NCBI GenBank assembly: GCA_013141505.1
Contig: JABFQX010000051.1
Location: 1 to 49,144, forward strand
Reading direction: 5' to 3'
DNA from: Methyloglobulus sp.
GTDB lineage: Bacteria; Pseudomonadota; Gammaproteobacteria; Methylococcales; Methylomonadaceae
Length of the DNA stretch: 49,144 nucleotides
In this document: positions 29,637-40,078 of the stretch, one piece after another
Layout of the letters: every line of letters starts with the position of its first letter
How positions within the stretch are numbered: the first letter of the stretch is position 1
Notes under the pieces: model-generated
What the model was told of the DNA's origin: nothing
Databases searched by the model: none
The model's input: the letters and a program-made list of their open reading frames with translations, nothing else
Made by a program: the position numbers and the translations under genes

Positions 29637-29775
29637 TAGGTAAAGCATCACTGCCGTTTAGTTAAGCGCTTCCCAGCCCTCTCATCCGTCAGCTGAGCGG
29701 AACCGAAGGCAACAATTCGCTTCGACTCCGCTCAGCGAACATCTTAACTTAATGGCAGTGAGGTAGGTAAAGCAT
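29637..29775. mobile_element. MITE-like palindromic element with 12-bp flanking direct repeats, family copy 5
   Basis: The 12-mer TAGGTAAAGCAT occurs at 29637-29648 and again at 29764-29775. Between the copies are outer inverted repeats (TCACTGCCGTTTAGTTAAG at 29648-29666, near-complement at 29743-29761, two mismatches). An inner pair with two mismatches, containing the TTCGAC...GCTC core, lies at 29692-29708 and 29720-29736. Flanking direct repeats around nested palindromes look like an insertion with target-site duplication, but no transposase is encoded. Confidence 0.7.
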
Positions 29776-29798
29776 GAGACAGCAAAACGGAACGCACC

Positions 29799-31016
29799 TT
29801 AAATTGCCGAACCCATCTTGAAAATCGGCAGATACATGGCAACAATTAAACCACCAACCAAAATACCCAGGATAACCATAATGATAGGCTCCATTAAGCT
29901 GCTCAGATTATCAACCAAATTGTCCACTTCTTCCTCATAAAAATCGGCTACTTTGGCTAACATAGCATCAATAGAACCGGACTCTTCGCCGATGGCGATC
30001 ATTTGTTGCACCATATGCGGAAATAGTTGCGCTTGCGCCATAGCAAATTGTAGCCGCTGGCCGGTCGCAACTTCTTCGCGCATTTTCATCACCGCTTCTG
30101 AATAAATAATATTACCGCAAGCACCGGCAACCGATTCCAGAGCATCAACCAAAGGCACACCGGCTGCCGACATGGTCGATAAGGTGCGCGAAAACCGGGC
30201 AATGGCAGATTTATTCATAATCAAACCGACCACAGGCATTTTTAATAACGTCCGGTCAAGAAAATGATTAAATGGCCTGGAACGCTTTTTAAAATAGCCG
30301 AACGTATAAACAACAGCAACCACAATGCCGATCACAATCCACCAGTACTCCTGCATCCATTCAGACATGGCGACCACCATCTTGGTAAACGCAGGCAAGT
30401 CGGCACCAAAACTCTTAAACAAATCTGAAAACACCGGCACCACAAAAATCAACAAGATCGCAGTCACAATAAAAGCCACCACCACCACCGCAATCGGGTA
30501 GGTCAGGGCTTTTTTGATCTTTTTCTTCATTGATTCGGTTTTTTCTTTGTAGGTGGCAATTTTATCCAGCAAGGTTTCCAGCACCCCCGCATGTTCGCCA
30601 GCCTCAACCAGATTGCAGAACAGCTCATCGAAATAAACAGGTCTTTTATTCAAAGCCTCAGCAAGGGTATCGCCGCCCTCTATGTCGGTTTTAACATTTA
30701 ACAATAATTCCTGCATGCTGGGATTGTCATGGCCTTTTCCAACAATATCAAACGATTGCACGAGCGGCACACCCGCTTTCAGCATAGTCGCGAGCTGCCT
30801 GGAAAAAACCGCAATATCTCCGGGTGTAATGGCTTTTGCCGATTTTTTAAACAACGGCTTCGGCTTAAGTTTTATTTTGGTTACCCGATAACCTTGCCGC
30901 CGCAATTCGGCTTTCGCAATGATTTCACTTTTGGCCGGAAACACACCTTTGCTGACCTTGCCGTTCTTGTCTTTGCCTTGCCAGAGAAATTCCAGTTGAT
31001 CGATTTGTTCTGCCAT
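29799..31016 (-). CDS. pilC: Type IV pilus inner-membrane platform protein PilC
   Basis: The 405-residue protein has two T2SSF domains, each with FSRxLaxMLxAGVPL-like blocks (VFSRQLATMLKAGVPLVQSF near 69, and FSRTLSTMSAAGVPLVDAL near 275). Three membrane segments lie at about 170-200, 220-240 and 375-398. PilC forms the platform that the PilB ATPase turns during pilus assembly. It begins 2 nt after the pilB stop, so the two are cotranscribed. Confidence 0.95.
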   Translation of the reverse strand: MAEQIDQLEFLWQGKDKNGKVSKGVFPAKSEIIAKAELRRQGYRVTKIKLKPKPLFKKSAKAITPGDIAVFSRQLATMLKAGVPLVQSFDIVGKGHDNPSMQELLLNVKTDIEGGDTLAEALNKRPVYFDELFCNLVEAGEHAGVLETLLDKIATYKEKTESMKKKIKKALTYPIAVVVVAFIVTAILLIFVVPVFSDLFKSFGADLPAFTKMVVAMSEWMQEYWWIVIGIVVAVVYTFGYFKKRSRPFNHFLDRTLLKMPVVGLIMNKSAIARFSRTLSTMSAAGVPLVDALESVAGACGNIIYSEAVMKMREEVATGQRLQFAMAQAQLFPHMVQQMIAIGEESGSIDAMLAKVADFYEEEVDNLVDNLSSLMEPIIMVILGILVGGLIVAMYLPIFKMGSAI

Positions 31017-31018
31017 TG

Positions 31019-32734
31019 TTATTCCTTGGTGACTCTATCAATTTCTTCGATACTGGTAACACCCAGCCGAACTTTATTTAAACCCGATGCCCGTAGATCA
31101 TTGATACCTTCGGAAGCGGCCTGTTCAGCCAATTGCATGGCGTTACCGCCCAGAAGAATCAGGGCACGCATTTTTTCGCTCAGGGTCATAACCTGGTAAA
31201 TCCCGACCCGGCCTTTATAGCCATTGGTACACAGGTCACAACCCACCGCCTTATATAGCTTCAAATCCTTTAACTCATCCTGCTTGAACCCTATGGATAA
31301 CAGCACATTATCGGGAAATGTGACACTGGTTTTACAGTGTTCACATAAGCGCCGAGCCAAACGCTGAGCCATTATTAAATTCACCGCAGAAACGATGTTA
31401 AACGGCTCAATACCCATCTGCATCAGCCGATTTAAGGTTTGCGGGGCATCGTTGGTGTGCAATGTCGATAATACCAAGTGACCTGTTTGCGCGGCTTTAA
31501 CAGCAATCTCAGCGGTTTCCAAGTCTCGTATCTCACCGACCATGATAATGTCCGGATCCTGCCGTAAAAACGCCCGCAACGCATTGGCAAAAGACAAGCC
31601 CGATTTAACATTGACGTTGACCTGATTAATGCCCTCAACGGTAATTTCCACCGGATCTTCTGCCGTGGAGATATTGCGCTCCATGCTATTTAAGATATTT
31701 AAACCGGTATATAAGCTCACGGTTTTACCACTACCTGTCGGCCCGGTCACTAACACCATGCCGTAAGGTTTGTGTATGGCATCAAGAAATAATTTTTGCT
31801 GGTCGGGTTCAAAGCCCAATTTTTCGATACCCAACTGCGCGCTGGTGGGATCTAAAATACGCAGCACCACTTTTTCGCCAAATAAAGTTGGACAGGTGTT
31901 GACCCGAAAATCTATCGCCCGGGTTTTGGACAAAATCATCTTGATCCGACCATCTTGCGGAACCCGACGCTCTGCAATGTCCATTTTGGACATAACCTTA
32001 AGCCTGGAGATAATACGGTTGGAAATGTTTGCCGGTGGGCTGGCGACCTGATGCAGGATACCGTCTGACCGGTAGCGGATGCGGAAATTTTTTTCGTAGG
32101 GTTCAAGATGAATATCAGATGCGCCTTTTTTGATGGCATCCAAAAGAATCTTATTAACAAACCTGACAATCGGAGCATCGTCAATATCGGCATTGACATC
32201 GTTTTTCCCCGCATCTTCATCCTCGCCCCCGCCTAAGCTGAGGTTATCGAGATCGGCATCCAGCATATCGGCCATCGTTGAATCGACTGCTTCCAAAGCA
32301 GAATCTATGGCCTTGATTAATTTATTTTCCTCGACCAGGATGGTTTCAAGATTAAGCAAACTTTGAAATTTAATATCATCAAAGCCTTGTGTAGAAGTCG
32401 GGTCGGATATGCCAATAAACAAGGTTTTGCCTCGTTTCATAAGTGGCAAAACACCGTGTTTGCGTATCAGATTCTCTTTAATCAGCTTAATCGGCAAGCT
32501 ACGCAGGTCGATAGCATCAAGATCCAGGAAGGGTATGCCAAATTCAACAGAGGCCTTTGCGGCAATGGTTTTACTATCAACAACCTTATTGGCGACTAAA
32601 TAGCTTATTAACGAAAGTTTTTTGTTTTGTGCTTCCTGGATACAGGTTTTAGCATCCTTCTCAGTTATCAGGCCTTCTTGTATGAGACATTTTGCAAGCC
32701 CACTGTATTGAAAATCTGATGTTGCTGTAGCCAT
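31019..32734 (-). CDS. pilB: Type IV pilus assembly ATPase PilB
   Basis: The 571-residue protein has an N-terminal T2SSE-N domain (about 40-150), an acidic linker, and the GspE/PilB ATPase core. Walker A is GPTGSGKT at 331-338. The core also has the ASP/HIS boxes TAEDPVEI and QTGHLVLSTLHTNDAP, and a zinc tetracysteine region CEHC...CDLC. It powers pilus extension. First gene of pilB-pilC-pilD; the retraction ATPase PilT is not in the window. Confidence 0.96.
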   Translation of the reverse strand: MATATSDFQYSGLAKCLIQEGLITEKDAKTCIQEAQNKKLSLISYLVANKVVDSKTIAAKASVEFGIPFLDLDAIDLRSLPIKLIKENLIRKHGVLPLMKRGKTLFIGISDPTSTQGFDDIKFQSLLNLETILVEENKLIKAIDSALEAVDSTMADMLDADLDNLSLGGGEDEDAGKNDVNADIDDAPIVRFVNKILLDAIKKGASDIHLEPYEKNFRIRYRSDGILHQVASPPANISNRIISRLKVMSKMDIAERRVPQDGRIKMILSKTRAIDFRVNTCPTLFGEKVVLRILDPTSAQLGIEKLGFEPDQQKLFLDAIHKPYGMVLVTGPTGSGKTVSLYTGLNILNSMERNISTAEDPVEITVEGINQVNVNVKSGLSFANALRAFLRQDPDIIMVGEIRDLETAEIAVKAAQTGHLVLSTLHTNDAPQTLNRLMQMGIEPFNIVSAVNLIMAQRLARRLCEHCKTSVTFPDNVLLSIGFKQDELKDLKLYKAVGCDLCTNGYKGRVGIYQVMTLSEKMRALILLGGNAMQLAEQAASEGINDLRASGLNKVRLGVTSIEEIDRVTKE

Positions 32735-32866
32735 TTAGATAAGGTTTCTACAAAAGTATCTTAAGTATTAGAAATATAGATGAAAGGTGGCAAAGGTTCA
32801 AGGCTTATTCGGCAATCCGGAACGCTACCAGCGAAACGATAATTAGCTGAGGCCAGCCAAAATCAT

Positions 32867-33850
32867 TCAACTGTTTGGCACTTGCGCAATAAAAATAGCC
32901 CTTTTCGGAGCGGGGAGTCCTTCGCAGGTCAGTAGGGGATTGTCAGGATGAAGATAATCTTCTAACGAGTTAAATGTCATCCAGTCGGTGCTTCTTTGTT
33001 CGGCAATCGTGGTTGCCGTAACATCGACCAGCCTTATATCTGAAAATCCGCATCGGCTTAACCAAGCTATCAAAGTCGGGCAGCTCGGTAAAAACCAGAC
33101 ATTTCGCATTTTGGCATAGCGATCTTCAGGCACCAATGTTTCACCTAAACCGCCATCAATCACTAAGGTTTCCAAAACCAGCTCCCCGCCGGGCACAAGG
33201 GCTTCCCTCAATTCCAGAAGATGATCAATAGGCGAACGCCGATGATAAAGCACGCCCATGGAAAATACGGTATCAAATGCTTTCAAGCCAAAGGGAAGGT
33301 CTTCTATACCAAGAGGTAGAACAAATACCGATAACGTGTTTCCATACAGTTTTCTGATTAACTGGAATTGCATGACATTCAGCAGCATGGGATCTATACC
33401 GACCACCAACTTGGCTCCAGCACCCAACATACGCCAGCAATAATAGCCATTACCACAACCGACATCCAAAACCCGGCGATATTTAAGGGGTGAGATGTGC
33501 TGTTCAAGCCGACGCCATTTCCAGTCTGACCGCCATTCGGCATCTATTTTAAAGCCGAACAATTCAAAAGGGCCTTTCCGCCAAGGATGCAGGCTTTTTA
33601 ACTGGGCTTCAAGTTGGTATCTTGCTTGCTCCGTTAACTCATCTTGACTACCAATTTGCACTGCATCTTTATTAAGAATCAGGTGGTTAGTGGCTATTTC
33701 TGGTAGGTTTGCAATTAATTGCTGCCACGCTATTAAGGTGCCATGACGGTTTGGATCAAAGGCCGCACTGATTTGTTGCGGCAAATGCTCTGCCCAAACC
33801 TCGGCTTTTGTACCTTTAAGCGCTTGATATAAGGGCGAGTAATCAATCAC
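32867..33850 (-). CDS. cmoB: tRNA U34 carboxymethyltransferase CmoB
   Basis: CmoB transfers the carboxymethyl group of Cx-SAM to 5-hydroxyuridine at tRNA position 34, making cmo5U. The 327-residue protein shows WRKGPFELFGFKIDAEWRSD near 112, the SAM-binding LDVGCGNGYYCWRM near 148, and SMGVLYHRRSPIDHL near 214, all family hallmarks. The GTG start overlaps the cmoA stop by 4 nt (GTGA), so the enzyme pair is translationally coupled. Confidence 0.95.
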   Translation of the reverse strand: MIDYSPLYQALKGTKAEVWAEHLPQQISAAFDPNRHGTLIAWQQLIANLPEIATNHLILNKDAVQIGSQDELTEQARYQLEAQLKSLHPWRKGPFELFGFKIDAEWRSDWKWRRLEQHISPLKYRRVLDVGCGNGYYCWRMLGAGAKLVVGIDPMLLNVMQFQLIRKLYGNTLSVFVLPLGIEDLPFGLKAFDTVFSMGVLYHRRSPIDHLLELREALVPGGELVLETLVIDGGLGETLVPEDRYAKMRNVWFLPSCPTLIAWLSRCGFSDIRLVDVTATTIAEQRSTDWMTFNSLEDYLHPDNPLLTCEGLPAPKRAIFIAQVPNS

Positions 33851-34578
33851 TTCAGGACAATAATCGAGGCAAAATTAAAGTATTGAAACCACACTTCAGC
33901 ACTACTGAAGCCAGCCTGGCGTAAGCGTTGCTGATGCTGGGTTAGTGTTTCTGGAATCAACACGTTTTCCAATGCGGTTCTTTTTTGGCTGATTTCCAGG
34001 TCGCTATAGCCACTGGCTTTTTTAAACAGATGGTGCATCTCCGTATGCAGTTGGTTTTGCCGGTCATCCGCAAATTTGAGTTTTTCTGAAAGGATCAGTA
34101 TGCCACCTGGCAACAGGGCAGCATGAATTTTTTTCAAGAATAACAAACGGTCTTCGATAGGAATAAACTGCAAGGTAAAGTTCAACACAATCACTGAGGC
34201 GTTCCCGAGGGTTATATTTCGTATGTCTTCGCACAACACATCAACAGGAATCGCCGCCGGAAATTGCCCCAGCTTTTTTTTAAAACCTATTACCATGTCG
34301 GCTGAGTTGTCGACGGCTATGACACGACAACCTTCAACCTCTATCTGCTGACACATCGACATCGCCGCTGCGCCCAGGGAACAACCCAAATCATAACAAC
34401 GGCTATGTGGCTGCGCGTAGTGTTTGGCTAATAAACCGATTGCAGCAATGATGGTATCGTAGCCCGGTATAGAGCGTTGAACCATATCAGGAAATACGCG
34501 GACAACATGCTTGTCGAACGTAAATGCGCCAATCTCACCAAGAGGTTTAGCGTAAATTGAATCTTTGGACGTAGCCAC
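33847..34578 (-). CDS. cmoA: Carboxy-S-adenosyl-L-methionine synthase CmoA
   Basis: CmoA converts SAM and prephenate to Cx-SAM, the donor used by CmoB. The 243-residue protein has FTFDKHVVRVFPDMVQRSIP near 18-37, SAM-binding YDLGCSLGAAAMSM near 63, and a NFTLQFIP block near 133, each typical of CmoA. The start is GTG. Coupling to cmoB supports the assignment. The gene that makes the hydroxyuridine precursor is elsewhere. Confidence 0.95.
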   Translation of the reverse strand: MATSKDSIYAKPLGEIGAFTFDKHVVRVFPDMVQRSIPGYDTIIAAIGLLAKHYAQPHSRCYDLGCSLGAAAMSMCQQIEVEGCRVIAVDNSADMVIGFKKKLGQFPAAIPVDVLCEDIRNITLGNASVIVLNFTLQFIPIEDRLLFLKKIHAALLPGGILILSEKLKFADDRQNQLHTEMHHLFKKASGYSDLEISQKRTALENVLIPETLTQHQQRLRQAGFSSAEVWFQYFNFASIIVLK

Positions 34579-34669
34579 GACAAATTTGCTTTAAAACGGT
34601 GGTTTATGAAGGGTATCGAAAACCTAATAATCGATTTAGGCGGTAAGCAAGGACGTTAAACTTATGGCG

Positions 34670-34699
34670 GCTATCCCTTCTGAACCAAGAAGGGATAGC
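34670..34699. terminator. Hairpin between mlaC-like gene and cmoA
   Basis: A perfect 12-bp inverted repeat, GCTATCCCTTCT and AGAAGGGATAGC, encloses a 6-nt loop 10 bp beyond the stop codon of the mlaC-like gene. Position and strength fit a transcript-end hairpin for that gene. No U-run follows, so intrinsic termination is not certain. Confidence 0.55.
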
Positions 34700-34709
34700 T
34701 CTATACGAT

Positions 34710-35345
34710 TCAGGAGTTTTTAGCAGCCAATGCTTCGGCATTGCGTTTGCTTAAGCCCTGGATAACCGCGGCCAATGAGCCTTTGGTTTTGACTTCATTA
34801 CTGAATGTTGAGCGGTAGTTGGTTACCAAACTGACACCTTCGATCATGATGTCATAAGCCTTCCAGTCACCATTCCTCAAAAACATGCGGTAGTTTACGC
34901 TAATGGGCTGAAGACCTGGTTGTAGCACTTCGGTCTTGACAACGACCTTGTCAGCGCCGCTTGCCATTTCCAGCGGCAAAAAACGGACTGTCCAATCTTT
35001 AAATTCCACAAACGCACGGGAATATGTCCGCACCAATAAGGTCTTAAACTCTTTTTTGAAGCCAATTTGCTCGTCGCTGCTGGCGGCTTTCCATAATTTA
35101 CCCAAAACCAACTCGGAAATTTTGTCAAAATCGGTATGAGGGTAAATAGTTTGATCAACAAAGCTGGCGACTTCAGCAAAATTTTGGCTAAATGCTTTAT
35201 CCTGCAAGCGGTGTTGTAACTTGTCTGATGCTTCTTGAATGGCCTTTTGCGGTGCCAATAAATCGGCTGCATTTACGCTCGCCGTCAATAACATCGAGAC
35301 TATCAAGATGAGTAAGCCAAATATATTATGTTGTTTTGTTTTCAT
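34710..35345 (-). CDS. MlaC/Ttg2D-family phospholipid-binding periplasmic protein
   Basis: The 211-residue protein has a signal peptide (GLLILIVSMLLTASVNAAD, cleaved about residue 26) and the Ttg2/MlaC fold. Supporting blocks are FVDQTIYPHTDFDKISELVLGK and FKTLLVRTYSRAF, with NGDWKAYDIMIEGVSLVTNYR near the end. MlaC shuttles phospholipids between the outer- and inner-membrane Mla complexes; related proteins (HpnM) are linked to hopanoid transport. The ATG at 35345 has AGAGG upstream, and a longer frame to 35393 is disregarded. No other mla genes adjoin it, so the specific role is open. Confidence 0.85.
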   Translation of the reverse strand: MKTKQHNIFGLLILIVSMLLTASVNAADLLAPQKAIQEASDKLQHRLQDKAFSQNFAEVASFVDQTIYPHTDFDKISELVLGKLWKAASSDEQIGFKKEFKTLLVRTYSRAFVEFKDWTVRFLPLEMASGADKVVVKTEVLQPGLQPISVNYRMFLRNGDWKAYDIMIEGVSLVTNYRSTFSNEVKTKGSLAAVIQGLSKRNAEALAAKNS

Positions 35346-35484
35346 AAAAACCTCTAAAATCAAGCCAACGTGGTCGTTATAACGACACGACATGAGCTGT
35401 TGAAAATGGTGAATAAGCAGATTATTGTTTGCCGATTTGTTAAATCAACACGAAAGTCAGCTTGGCAAAAAGCCAACTTCATAA

Positions 35485-36507
<1,023 letters not shown>

Positions 36508-36596
36508 TGCACATTCAGCATCATACTATTCAACGCACTGTCTCATTGCAGGGAATGTCAAACATCAATAATAAATAACGACAAGAGAGGATTGCT

Positions 36597-37298
36597 ATGG
36601 AATTAGTTACAACAACTGCAGGTTATGAAATGCTGCTCCGTTGGGGGCACTTGTTGGCCGGTGTCACCTGGATCGGTTTGCTCTACTATTTTAACCTTGT
36701 TCAAGGTGAATATTTCAAAGAAGCGGATGCCGCCGCAAAATCGGATGCCATCCAAAAATTGGTGCCGCGTGCTTTATGGTGGTTTCGTTGGGGTGCGGCA
36801 GTCACCTTGGTAACTGGCCTTGGCATTATGGGTTTACGTGGTGGCGGCCAATCACTGGATATTTATATCGGCGCACTTTTAGGAATCATTATGTTCACGA
36901 ATGTGTGGATGATTATCTGGCCCAACCAGAAGATAGTGATAGCATCGGCAACACAAGCCGCCAATGGCGGACAGGCTTTGCCGGAAGCAGCGGGCGCATT
37001 GGCAACAGCCGGCTTGGCATCACGGACTAATGCCTTGTTTTCGGTGCCTATGTTGTACTTTATGGGCGCTTCATCGCACTTCCCACACGGCTTTAATGTC
37101 TTTGCGTTTCTATTGTCAGCGATCATCATCCTGGTTTTAGAATACAACGGCGCTTACCCCGTGTTAAAAAATATCAGTTTCCTGAGCAAATTGCCACCCG
37201 GCGGAAAAATGGGGCCTTATACCAGTGTTAAAGGCGTAATCCATTGCGGTTTGGGGTTAACAGTCTTGTTATTTTGTATCGTTCATTTTATAAAGTAA
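36597..37298 (+). CDS. PuuD/urate-oxidase N-terminal-domain membrane protein
   Basis: The 233-residue protein is hydrophobic with about six to eight membrane segments. Its opening LLRWGHLLAGVTWIGLLYYFNLVQG and later SRTNALFSVPMLYFMGASSHF resemble the N-terminal membrane domain of urate hydroxylase PuuD. The full enzyme has a C-terminal cytochrome c domain, which is absent here: there is no CxxCH. No purine-degradation genes adjoin it. Urate oxidation is therefore doubtful, and it may be a haem- or quinone-linked membrane protein of another function. GAGAGGA precedes the ATG. It lies 89 bp after hemB. Confidence 0.7.
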   Translation: MELVTTTAGYEMLLRWGHLLAGVTWIGLLYYFNLVQGEYFKEADAAAKSDAIQKLVPRALWWFRWGAAVTLVTGLGIMGLRGGGQSLDIYIGALLGIIMFTNVWMIIWPNQKIVIASATQAANGGQALPEAAGALATAGLASRTNALFSVPMLYFMGASSHFPHGFNVFAFLLSAIIILVLEYNGAYPVLKNISFLSKLPPGGKMGPYTSVKGVIHCGLGLTVLLFCIVHFIK

Positions 37299-37316
37299 CC
37301 GTTGACCGGTTCCTGA

Positions 37317-37347
37317 AAAAATAGCCGCCCACTGCGGCTATTTTTTT
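37317..37347 (+). terminator. Rho-independent terminator
   Basis: A perfect 8-bp stem, ATAGCCGC and GCGGCTAT (37321-37328 and 37334-37341), with a CCACT loop is preceded by an A-run and followed by TTTTTT. It lies 20 bp after the PuuD-like gene and closes the hemB-side transcript before aroE. Confidence 0.9.
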
Positions 37348-37429
37348 GTGGTATTTTCAGGGATATCTATAAAATGTGATTTATTGTGAACTGAGCTTTT
37401 TGATGTTCCATTTCTTAAGACAGGCAATC

Positions 37430-38269
37430 ATGACCCATAAAGACCGCTATGCCGTATTCGGCTACCCAATAAAACACAGTAAATCGCCACAAATCCATCA
37501 GCTTTTTGCGGCGCAGACCGGGCAAGCCATGGAATACACCGCGCAGGAAGTCTCTGCCGAACAATTCGAGCAATCAGTTAGGACGTTTTTTGCCGAAGGT
37601 AAGGGATTAAACTGCACCTTGCCCTTAAAAGAACTTGCATGGGCATTGGCTGACCGAAAAACCCAACGCGCCAACCTAAGTAAAGCCGTTAACACACTTA
37701 TTTTACAAGAAGATAACAAACTATTGGGCGACAACACTGACGGTTGTGGGCTTATTGCTGATTTAACCATCAACCACAACATATCTCTGGCAAAATCCCG
37801 GCTATTAATTTTAGGTGCTGGTGGTGCCAGTCGAGGCATTATCGCGCCCATTCTTGACCAATTGCCTGACCAGTTTGTGATTGCTAATCGCACAGTGGAT
37901 AAAGCAACAGCCTTGGCGAAAGAATTTCACGATTTAGGAAACATTGAAGGCCGTGGTTTTAGCGATCTAAAAAACCAGCAGTTCGATTTAATCATTAATG
38001 CAACATCGGCCAGCTTGAGCAATGAATTGCCACCACTTGATAATGGCTTATTGGCTGATGGCGGCATCTGTTACGACTTGGCTTACGGCAATCAACCCAC
38101 CGCATTTGTGCGTTGGGGAATAGCACACAACGCTAGAAAAAGCCTGGATGGATTGGGTATGTTAGTTGAGCAAGCCGCAGAAGCATTTTTCTTATGGCGG
38201 AGGATCCGTCCACAAACACAGCCAGTTATTGCTTTATTGGATGCCGGACGCAGCTTGGCAAAAAATTAA
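37430..38269 (+). CDS. aroE: Shikimate dehydrogenase (NADP+)
   Basis: AroE reduces 3-dehydroshikimate in the aromatic amino-acid pathway. The 279-residue protein starts MTHKDRYAVFGYPIKHSKSP, with the shikimate-binding HSKSP. It has LNCTLPLKELA, including the catalytic lysine, near 62, and the DNTDGCGL block near 103. The NADP loop GAGGASRGI is near 131, and the C-terminal block DGLGMLVEQAAEAF is also present. I chose the ATG at 37430, which begins the conserved part and has an AGG upstream; 18 extra residues from 37376 are not family-like. Confidence 0.95.
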   Translation: MTHKDRYAVFGYPIKHSKSPQIHQLFAAQTGQAMEYTAQEVSAEQFEQSVRTFFAEGKGLNCTLPLKELAWALADRKTQRANLSKAVNTLILQEDNKLLGDNTDGCGLIADLTINHNISLAKSRLLILGAGGASRGIIAPILDQLPDQFVIANRTVDKATALAKEFHDLGNIEGRGFSDLKNQQFDLIINATSASLSNELPPLDNGLLADGGICYDLAYGNQPTAFVRWGIAHNARKSLDGLGMLVEQAAEAFFLWRRIRPQTQPVIALLDAGRSLAKN

Positions 38270-38414
38270 CGAGAGCTATAAAAAATCTTTTCTCTCTGGG
38301 CGAAAGCATAGCGATGTAGGTAGATTTTTCATTGTCCCTTAAGCAAAAAAAGTTTTTTGAATTTTTGGAAACTTTTTGGTCATACCTTGTAGCTCACAAC
38401 TATAGGGATCTCCC

Positions 38415-39815
38415 ATGGCAAACCTTACTTTTTTAGGCGCTACCGGCCAAGTGACCGGTTCATGTTATTTGGTAGAAACAAATACCCATCGAATATTGTT
38501 GGACTGTGGGTTATTTCAAGGCTCCAAAGCAACAGAAAAACAGAACGAAGCCAATTTTCCTTTCGATCCAGCTAGCATTGATGCCGTTGTCCTGTCCCAT
38601 GCTCATCTTGACCATTGTGGCAGACTGCCAAAGCTGGTCAAAGAGGGGTTTAATGGCTCCGTGTTCCTTACTACTGCCAGTTATCCCTTGCTCGACCTGA
38701 TGCTCAGGGACGCAGCGCACTTGCAGCTTAAAGATACCGAATGGGAAAACAAGCGCAGGGAACGGGCTGGGAAAGAGCTACTTGAGCCTTTGTATGAACT
38801 CAAAGATGTTGAGGCATTGCTAAAGCTCAGAAAGCCCGTTGCTTATGGCAAGAAGACACAAATATTGTCTGACATTGAAGTCACTTTTCATGAAGCTGGG
38901 CATATCCTCGGCTCATCGATAGTCGAACTGACGATCAAAGACCAAGAAAAAATCAAGACGCTAGTTTTTTCTGGCGACTTAGGTAACCCGAAATCACCTT
39001 TGTTACGGGATGCGGAAATTATTACCCAAGCCGATGTGCTGTTGCTGGAGTCCACCTATGGGGATAGGGATCATAAACCCTTGGAAAACACGTTGGTTGA
39101 ACTAAGGGAGACGCTAGCAGAAGCGGCGGCAACGTGCGGCAATGTCATCATCCCTGCATTTGCAGTTGGGCGCTCGCAAGACCTGGTTTATTGGTTGGGT
39201 AAATTACAACGGCAAGGTGGCCTGCCGCAGCGGCAGATTTTTTTGGATAGCCCTATGGCGATCAGCGCCAGTAAAATCTACGCCGAACATAGCCATTTAT
39301 TTAACAGCGACGACCCAGAATTCATCAAGATTGCCCCTAAAGGCTGGCAACATTGGTTGCAAGGTTTGATTTATTCAGAAACAGCCGAGCAGTCAATGGC
39401 AATCAACCGGATTGCCGGTGGAGCCATTATAATTGCGGGTAGCGGCATGTGTAACGGTGGACGAATCCGACACCACCTTAAGTATAATCTCTGGCGGCAC
39501 AACGCCCATGTCGTCATCGCCGGATATCAGGCAGAAGGCACCTTAGGCCGGATTCTGGTGGATGGCAAGAAGAAATTCTTGAAGATTTTAGGCTCGGAAG
39601 TCAATGTTTCTGCAAAAATTCACACGCTGGGCGCGTTAAGCGCCCATGCCGACCAAAGCCAGTTACTACAATGGGCAAGCCATTTTAATGCTCCCAAACC
39701 CAGGCTTTTTCTTGTCCATGGCGAAAAAACTGCCTCCTTATCCTTACAGACGTGCTTTAAACGCAGGGATTGGGCGGCACAAATACCGGGTGTTGGGGAA
39801 CGGATTGCTTTTTAG
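38415..39815 (+). CDS. MBL-fold beta-CASP ribonuclease-like hydrolase
   Basis: The 466-residue protein has the metallo-beta-lactamase core with H62-A-H64-L-D66-H67 (SHAHLDHCG), FHEAGHILGSS and VFSGDLG. The inserted beta-CASP domain includes LLESTYGDR and PAFAVGRSQDLVYWL, and the C-terminal RNA-specificity segment ends with TLGALSAHADQSQLL and FLVHGE. This is the CPSF73/YsH1-like branch, RNA exo- or endonucleases. The bacterial non-RNase-J members of this size are poorly characterised. No obvious operon partner. Confidence 0.9.
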   Translation: MANLTFLGATGQVTGSCYLVETNTHRILLDCGLFQGSKATEKQNEANFPFDPASIDAVVLSHAHLDHCGRLPKLVKEGFNGSVFLTTASYPLLDLMLRDAAHLQLKDTEWENKRRERAGKELLEPLYELKDVEALLKLRKPVAYGKKTQILSDIEVTFHEAGHILGSSIVELTIKDQEKIKTLVFSGDLGNPKSPLLRDAEIITQADVLLLESTYGDRDHKPLENTLVELRETLAEAAATCGNVIIPAFAVGRSQDLVYWLGKLQRQGGLPQRQIFLDSPMAISASKIYAEHSHLFNSDDPEFIKIAPKGWQHWLQGLIYSETAEQSMAINRIAGGAIIIAGSGMCNGGRIRHHLKYNLWRHNAHVVIAGYQAEGTLGRILVDGKKKFLKILGSEVNVSAKIHTLGALSAHADQSQLLQWASHFNAPKPRLFLVHGEKTASLSLQTCFKRRDWAAQIPGVGERIAF

Positions 39816-40078
39816 GAAAGAAGCCAGTTATCGCATTGAAAAATTAACAACAATTTACCTATCCACAAAACAGAAAATTCAATTTAAAGTTTTTATTGGC
39901 TAAAAAGAAAAATGTTCAAGGACTTTGCAGCACTTAATTTTAGCGTACAGAGGAGATAAGGGCTTGCCCATAAAAGAAGTCACTAGATATGGCACTCAGC
40001 TTTTGTGAGCGAACAACTATAAAAATGTGGCAATATTCGTCGCTCAGTTGCGAACAAATAGTTTTGGATTTGAACAAC

